From NCBI RefSeq assembly GCF_019397265.1, contig NZ_CP068985.1:7993001-8057000 (forward strand): a DNA stretch of 64,000 nt, written 5' to 3'. This stretch comes from Nonomuraea coxensis DSM 45129 (lineage in GTDB: Bacteria; Actinomycetota; Actinomycetes; Streptosporangiales; Streptosporangiaceae). The notes below the pieces were generated by a model. It was not told where the DNA came from. It ran no database searches and saw only the letters and a list, made by a program, of their open reading frames with translations. The position numbers and the translations under genes were made by a program. Of this stretch, positions 60,560 through 64,000 are shown piece after piece (positions within the stretch are counted from its first letter, which is position 1; every line of letters begins with the position of its first letter).

Positions 60560-61414
60560 TCACCAGTCTCCGAAGACCTTGACTCCGTTGGCGCTGATCG
60601 CCGCGCAGAGGTCGGCGGCCTGGATTCCCTTGACCTCGGCCAGGCAGCGGAGGGTGAGCGGGATGAGGTAGGGGGCGTTGGGCTTGCCGCGGTGCGGCAC
60701 CGGCGGCAGGTAGGGCGCGTCGGTCTCGACGAGCAGCAGCTCCAGCGGCGCGACGGCGGCGGCCGCGCGCAGGTGACCGGCGTTCTTGTACGTCACCGGC
60801 CCGGAGAACGACATGAAATATCCGGCCTCGGCGCACTTCTTCGCCATCTCGGCGTCACCGGAGTAGCTGTGGAAGACCACCTTGTCCGGCGCGCCCTCGT
60901 CCGCCAGCACCGTGAGCACGTCGTCGTGCGCGTCGCGGTCGTGGATCACCAGGGCCTTGCCGGTGCGCTTGGCGATCTCGATGTGCGCGCGGAAGCTCGC
61001 GTGCTGGTCGTCCTTGCTCGCCCAGTCGCGGAAGTAGTCGAGCCCGGTCTCCCCCACGGCCCGCACCTCGGGCCGCCCGGCCAGCGCCTCGATCTCGGCC
61101 AGCGCCTCGGGCGTCGCGGCGTGCGCCTCGTTGGGGTGGATGGCCACGCCGGCGAGCACGCGATCGTGCTCGGCGGCCGTCCGGGCGCACCAGCGGGAGG
61201 AGGCGAGGTCGTAGCCGATCGTGACGAGCCCGGTGACGCCGACCGACCGGGCGTCCTCCAGGATGCTCCGCACGCTCGCCGAGGCCGCCTGAGCGGCCTG
61301 GGCGACGGGATCTCCTGAGGACGCCTGCCGGGTGCCCACCATGACGTCGAGATGGCAGTGGCTGTCGAAGACGGGCTCCGGCAGCGGCTCGGGCGGGGCG
61401 GGAAGCTTGCTCAC
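60560..61414 (-). CDS. tatD: TatD family metal-dependent hydrolase/nuclease
   Basis: 284 residues of the TIM-barrel amidohydrolase fold. Metal ligands are visible: FDSHCHLD near residue 16, AIHPNEAHA, VGETGLDYFRDW, LVIHDRDAHDDVL, and LLLVETDAPYLPPVPHRGKPN. The family includes 3'-5' DNases. A segment of ~25 residues after the first motif (VGTRQASSGDPVAQAAQAA) is longer than in E. coli TatD but common in actinobacteria. GTG start at 61414. It lies between metG and the Rpf gene on one strand, a conserved order. Confidence 0.9.
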   Translation of the reverse strand: MSKLPAPPEPLPEPVFDSHCHLDVMVGTRQASSGDPVAQAAQAASASVRSILEDARSVGVTGLVTIGYDLASSRWCARTAAEHDRVLAGVAIHPNEAHAATPEALAEIEALAGRPEVRAVGETGLDYFRDWASKDDQHASFRAHIEIAKRTGKALVIHDRDAHDDVLTVLADEGAPDKVVFHSYSGDAEMAKKCAEAGYFMSFSGPVTYKNAGHLRAAAAVAPLELLLVETDAPYLPPVPHRGKPNAPYLIPLTLRCLAEVKGIQAADLCAAISANGVKVFGDW

Positions 61415-61442
61415 GCCTCCTAAACTAGTGCGCCCCGCGAGG

Positions 61443-63224
61443 TCAGCCCTCCAGCCGGGCCAGCTCCTCGTCCACGACCTTCGGGTCGAGCTTCTTGAAC
61501 AGCGGCACCGGCGCGGTGAGCGGCGTGCCCGGCTTGATCGGGCGGTGCTCCCAGCGGGCCGCGCCGGTGTAGTCGCCGGTGATGACCGGGTAGGGCCGGC
61601 CGCCGTCCTCGTCGACCTCGTGGATCTCCGGCATGCCGGACCAGACGCCCTCGCCGCCCAGCATGGCGTGGACCTTGTTGGAGGAGGTGGGCAGGAACGG
61701 CGTGAGCATGGTCTTGGCGTCGTCGACGACCTGGAGGGCGACGTGCAGGATCGACTTCTGCCGCTCCGGGTCGTCCTTGAGCTTCCACGGCTCCTGGTCG
61801 GCGAGGTAGCGGTTGGCCTCGCGGACGACGTCGAACGCCTCGGTGATGGCGTTCTTGAAGCGGGACCTGCCGAGCTCCTGGCCCACGGGACCGAACGCGG
61901 CGCGCGAGCGCTCCAGCAGCGCCCGGTCGGCGTCGGTCAGCTCGCCGGGCTCGGGGACGGCGCCGAAGTTTTTAGCCGCCATCGAGATGGACCGGTTGAC
62001 CAGGTTGCCCCAGGCCGCGACCAGCTCGCCGTTGTTGCGGTTGACGAACTCCTGCCAGGTGAAGTCGGTGTCCTGGTTCTCCGGGCCGGCCACGGCGATG
62101 TAGTAGCGCAGCGCGTCGGCGTCGTAGCGGGCCAGGAAGTCGCGCACGTAGATGACGACCTGCCGGGAGGAGGAGAACTTGCGGCCCTCCATCGTCAGGA
62201 ACTCGCTGGAGACCACCTCGGACGGCACGTCGAGCGCGCCCAGCGAGCCGGGCTTGCCGTCGCGGGCGCCCTGGCCGTTGTAGCCGAACAGCATCGCCGG
62301 CCAGATCTCGGCGTGGAAGACGATGTTGTCCTTGCCCATGAAGTAGTAGCCGCGGGCGTCGGGGTTCTGCCACCACTGGCGCCAGGCGTCGGGGTCGCCG
62401 GAGCGGCGGGCCCACTCGATGGAGGCCGACAGGTAGCCGATCACCGCGTCGAACCACACGTAGAGGCGCTTGTTGGGCTGGTCGCGCCAGCCGTCGAGCG
62501 GGATGGGCACGCCCCAGTCGAGGTCGCGGCTGATCGCCCGCGGCTGCAGGTCGCCGAGCAGGTTGAGGGCGAACTTCAGCACGTTGGGCCGCCACTCGCC
62601 CTGCTTGGACTGCAGGTAGGTGCCGAGCACGTCGGCGAAGGCGGGCAGGTCGAGCATGAAGTGCTCGGTCTCGACGAAGGCCGGCGTCTCGCCGTTGATG
62701 CGGCTCTTGGGGTTGACGAGCTGGATCGGGTCGAGCTGGTTGCCGCAGTTGTCGCACTGGTCGCCGCGCGCCCCGTCGTAGCCGCAGATGGGGCAGGTGC
62801 CCTCGATGTAGCGGTCGGGCAGGGTGCGGCCGGTCGAGGGCGAGATGGCGCCCATCGTGGTCTTCGGGAAGATGTAGCCGTTGGCGTGCAGGCCCTTGAA
62901 GATCTCCTGCGTGATCGCGTAGTGGTTGTTCGTGGTGGTCCTGGTGAACAGGTCGTAGGACAGGCCGAGGCCGGTCAGGTCCTCGGCGATGACGCGGTTG
63001 TAGCGGTCGGCCAGCTCCCTGGCGGTCACGCCTTCCTTGTCGGCCTGCACCTGGATGGGCGTGCCGTGCTCGTCGGTGCCTGACACCATCAGCACCTTGT
63101 TGCCCGCCATCCGCTGGTAGCGGCTGAAGACGTCGGACGGCACGCCGAACCCGGAGACGTGCCCGATGTGGCGGGGGCCGTTCGCGTAGGGCCACGCGAC
63201 GGCGGTCAAGATGTGCTGGGACAT
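61443..63224 (-). CDS. metG: Methionyl-tRNA synthetase
   Basis: 593 residues, class I aminoacyl-tRNA synthetase. The HIGH region is TAVAWPYANGPRHIGHVSGFG. The zinc knuckle TCPICGYDGARGDQCDNCGNQL (printed in part: C-P-I-C and C-D-N-C) has four Cys. The KMSKS loop is present as GRKFSSSRQV, the form usual in this subgroup. The anticodon-binding helical domain follows from about 360, and the protein lacks the C-terminal EMAP domain. The ATG is at 63224. It heads the metG-tatD-rpf group on the minus strand. Confidence 0.96.
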   Translation of the reverse strand: MSQHILTAVAWPYANGPRHIGHVSGFGVPSDVFSRYQRMAGNKVLMVSGTDEHGTPIQVQADKEGVTARELADRYNRVIAEDLTGLGLSYDLFTRTTTNNHYAITQEIFKGLHANGYIFPKTTMGAISPSTGRTLPDRYIEGTCPICGYDGARGDQCDNCGNQLDPIQLVNPKSRINGETPAFVETEHFMLDLPAFADVLGTYLQSKQGEWRPNVLKFALNLLGDLQPRAISRDLDWGVPIPLDGWRDQPNKRLYVWFDAVIGYLSASIEWARRSGDPDAWRQWWQNPDARGYYFMGKDNIVFHAEIWPAMLFGYNGQGARDGKPGSLGALDVPSEVVSSEFLTMEGRKFSSSRQVVIYVRDFLARYDADALRYYIAVAGPENQDTDFTWQEFVNRNNGELVAAWGNLVNRSISMAAKNFGAVPEPGELTDADRALLERSRAAFGPVGQELGRSRFKNAITEAFDVVREANRYLADQEPWKLKDDPERQKSILHVALQVVDDAKTMLTPFLPTSSNKVHAMLGGEGVWSGMPEIHEVDEDGGRPYPVITGDYTGAARWEHRPIKPGTPLTAPVPLFKKLDPKVVDEELARLEG

Positions 63225-63280
63225 GTTCCTAAGCCTACGGCGATCCCTGTCCGGCTCGGACCCGTTCCCCCCTTACAGCG

Positions 63281-63313
63281 CGACGCGCCGGGGCGGCCTG
63301 CCCCGGCGCGTCG
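63281..63313 (-). terminator. Terminator between the window-edge glycosyltransferase gene and metG
   Basis: A perfect 14-bp stem (CGACGCGCCGGGGC / GCCCCGGCGCGTCG, 5-nt loop) lies 15 bp past the stop of the gene at 63329 and before metG on the same strand. Confidence 0.8.
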
Positions 63314-63328
63314 TACGGCAAAGAAAAA

Positions 63329-64000
63329 CTAGGCCGGGCTTTCCTCGCGGGTGACGGCTTGGGCAGCCTCCTCTGCGACGGCGGCGACGTGGTCGACCGG
63401 CGTCTCGCGGGTGCGGCGGATGCCGAGGATGCTGACGAACAGCGCCGCGAAGATCGTCTGGAAGCTCATGATCAGCGCGGTGGCGGACGGCACCACCAGG
63501 CGCAGCGACTCGCGCGGGTCGAGCTCGCCGAAGCTGCGCACCTGCCAGTGGACCAGCGACATGACGAGGCCGACCACACCGGCGAGCGCCAGCAGGCCGC
63601 CGACCACGAGGCCCTTCTCCAGGGTCACGATGTCGATGATCTTCCGGATGCGTGGCGACTCGGGCAGGAAGCCCTCCTCGGCCGCGTAGACCTTGGTGAA
63701 CAGCGCGAACAGCGCCGCCTGGAAGCCGATGACCACCAGCGCCGACGATCCGACGAGGGTGTCGACGTCGAAGGCCAGCTCGCCGATCTCGACCGGCCCG
63801 AAGGTCAGCAGCGTGCCCGCCACCAGGCCGATGATCATCATCGCGACGCCGGGGTAGAAGAACAGCCACTTGGGGCTGTAGAGCAGCAGGAAGCGCAGGT
63901 GACGCCAGCCGTCGCGCCAGGAGCGCAGGTGCGGCGGGCGGGAGCGGCCGTCGGGCGAGAGCGTCGTCGGCACCTCGCGCACGTCGAGCCCCGACAGCGT
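63329..64000 (-). CDS. C-terminal part of a GT2 (dolichyl-phosphate-mannose synthase-like) membrane glycosyltransferase
   Basis: The frame is open to the right edge, so the N-terminal catalytic domain lies outside the window; about 223 residues are visible. The start of the visible part, VREVPTTLSPDGRSRPPHLRSWRDGWRHLRFLL, is the typical end of a GT2 domain that uses polyprenyl-phosphate acceptors. Four TM segments follow (LFFYPGVAMMIIGLVAGTLL; LVGSSALVVIGFQAALFALF; GLVVGGLLALAGVVGLVMSL; ATALIMSFQTIFAALFVSIL). The cytosolic tail is Ala/Glu-rich. A GTG at 63982 is internal. Function is inferred from the C-terminal pattern only. Confidence 0.75.
   Translation of the reverse strand, partial: TLSGLDVREVPTTLSPDGRSRPPHLRSWRDGWRHLRFLLLYSPKWLFFYPGVAMMIIGLVAGTLLTFGPVEIGELAFDVDTLVGSSALVVIGFQAALFALFTKVYAAEEGFLPESPRIRKIIDIVTLEKGLVVGGLLALAGVVGLVMSLVHWQVRSFGELDPRESLRLVVPSATALIMSFQTIFAALFVSILGIRRTRETPVDHVAAVAEEAAQAVTREESPA

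Overview
The window is a high-GC chromosomal segment from an actinomycete. Codons end mostly in G or C, GTG and TTG starts are common, genes often overlap as ATGA or GTGA, and the core-gene order (metG-tatD-rpf-rsmA-ispE; glmU-prs-rplY-pth; mfd-mazG-eno-ftsB-DUF501-ppx) is typical of Streptomycetales and Streptosporangiales. A Streptosporangiaceae (Nonomuraea-like) host is my inference from family resemblance, not a measurement. I see no insertion sequence, prophage, CRISPR array, rRNA operon or secondary-metabolite core enzyme.

Layout. 1-9.3 kb: end of an unknown gene, a FadA3-like thiolase with an operator-like palindrome, small stress and redox proteins, a BI-1 membrane protein, an unusual class-I tRNA with a UAA anticodon, a decayed peptide deformylase, an ACT-domain protein, type II NADH dehydrogenase with a Rex-type operator, a family-5 uracil-DNA glycosylase, a PadR/HAAS pair and a secreted three-repeat protein. 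9.4-17.8 kb: a housekeeping block, all on the minus strand: ppx, DUF501, ftsB, eno, mazG, a SurA_N lipoprotein and mfd.

18.8-36.1 kb is the most distinctive region. It is an exopolysaccharide locus of Wzx/Wzy type in which sulfate activation is interleaved with polymer assembly. One arm (plus) carries an APS kinase fused to a degenerate ATP-sulfurylase domain and a TauE/SafE transporter, then a chain-length regulator, an O-antigen ligase/polymerase, a phosphotransferase-fold protein, a sulfotransferase, a flippase and a second sulfotransferase. The opposing arm (minus) carries the priming sugar-phosphate transferase, CysQ, CysD, CysN, a third sulfotransferase, a GT2 and a WecG/TagA transferase. 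A GH26-like lipoprotein lies between. Together these could make PAPS, transfer sulfate to a glycan, recycle PAP and export the polymer, so a sulfated cell-surface polysaccharide is predicted.

36.2-40.3 kb: pth, rplY, prs, glmU and tRNA-Gln(UUG). 40.4-46.9 kb: an acyl desaturase with a perfect palindromic operator, a TetR regulator with a long charged helix, then a polyphosphate group (ppk with PHO-box-like repeats, a NUDIX/phosphatase fusion and a CYTH-CHAD protein). 46.9-48.3 kb: divergent tam/tamR-like pair with two facing operators. 48.4-54.5 kb: ABC-F ATPase, a frameshifted gene, an APH-fold protein, ispE, an arginase-family protein and an NlpC/P60 hydrolase. 54.9-63.2 kb: rsmA, then a plus-strand pair (a Ser/Thr kinase with TTA-bearing linker repeats and an FG-GAP secreted protein), an Rpf-like protein lacking the usual catalytic Glu, tatD and metG. 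The window ends inside a GT2-type membrane glycosyltransferase.
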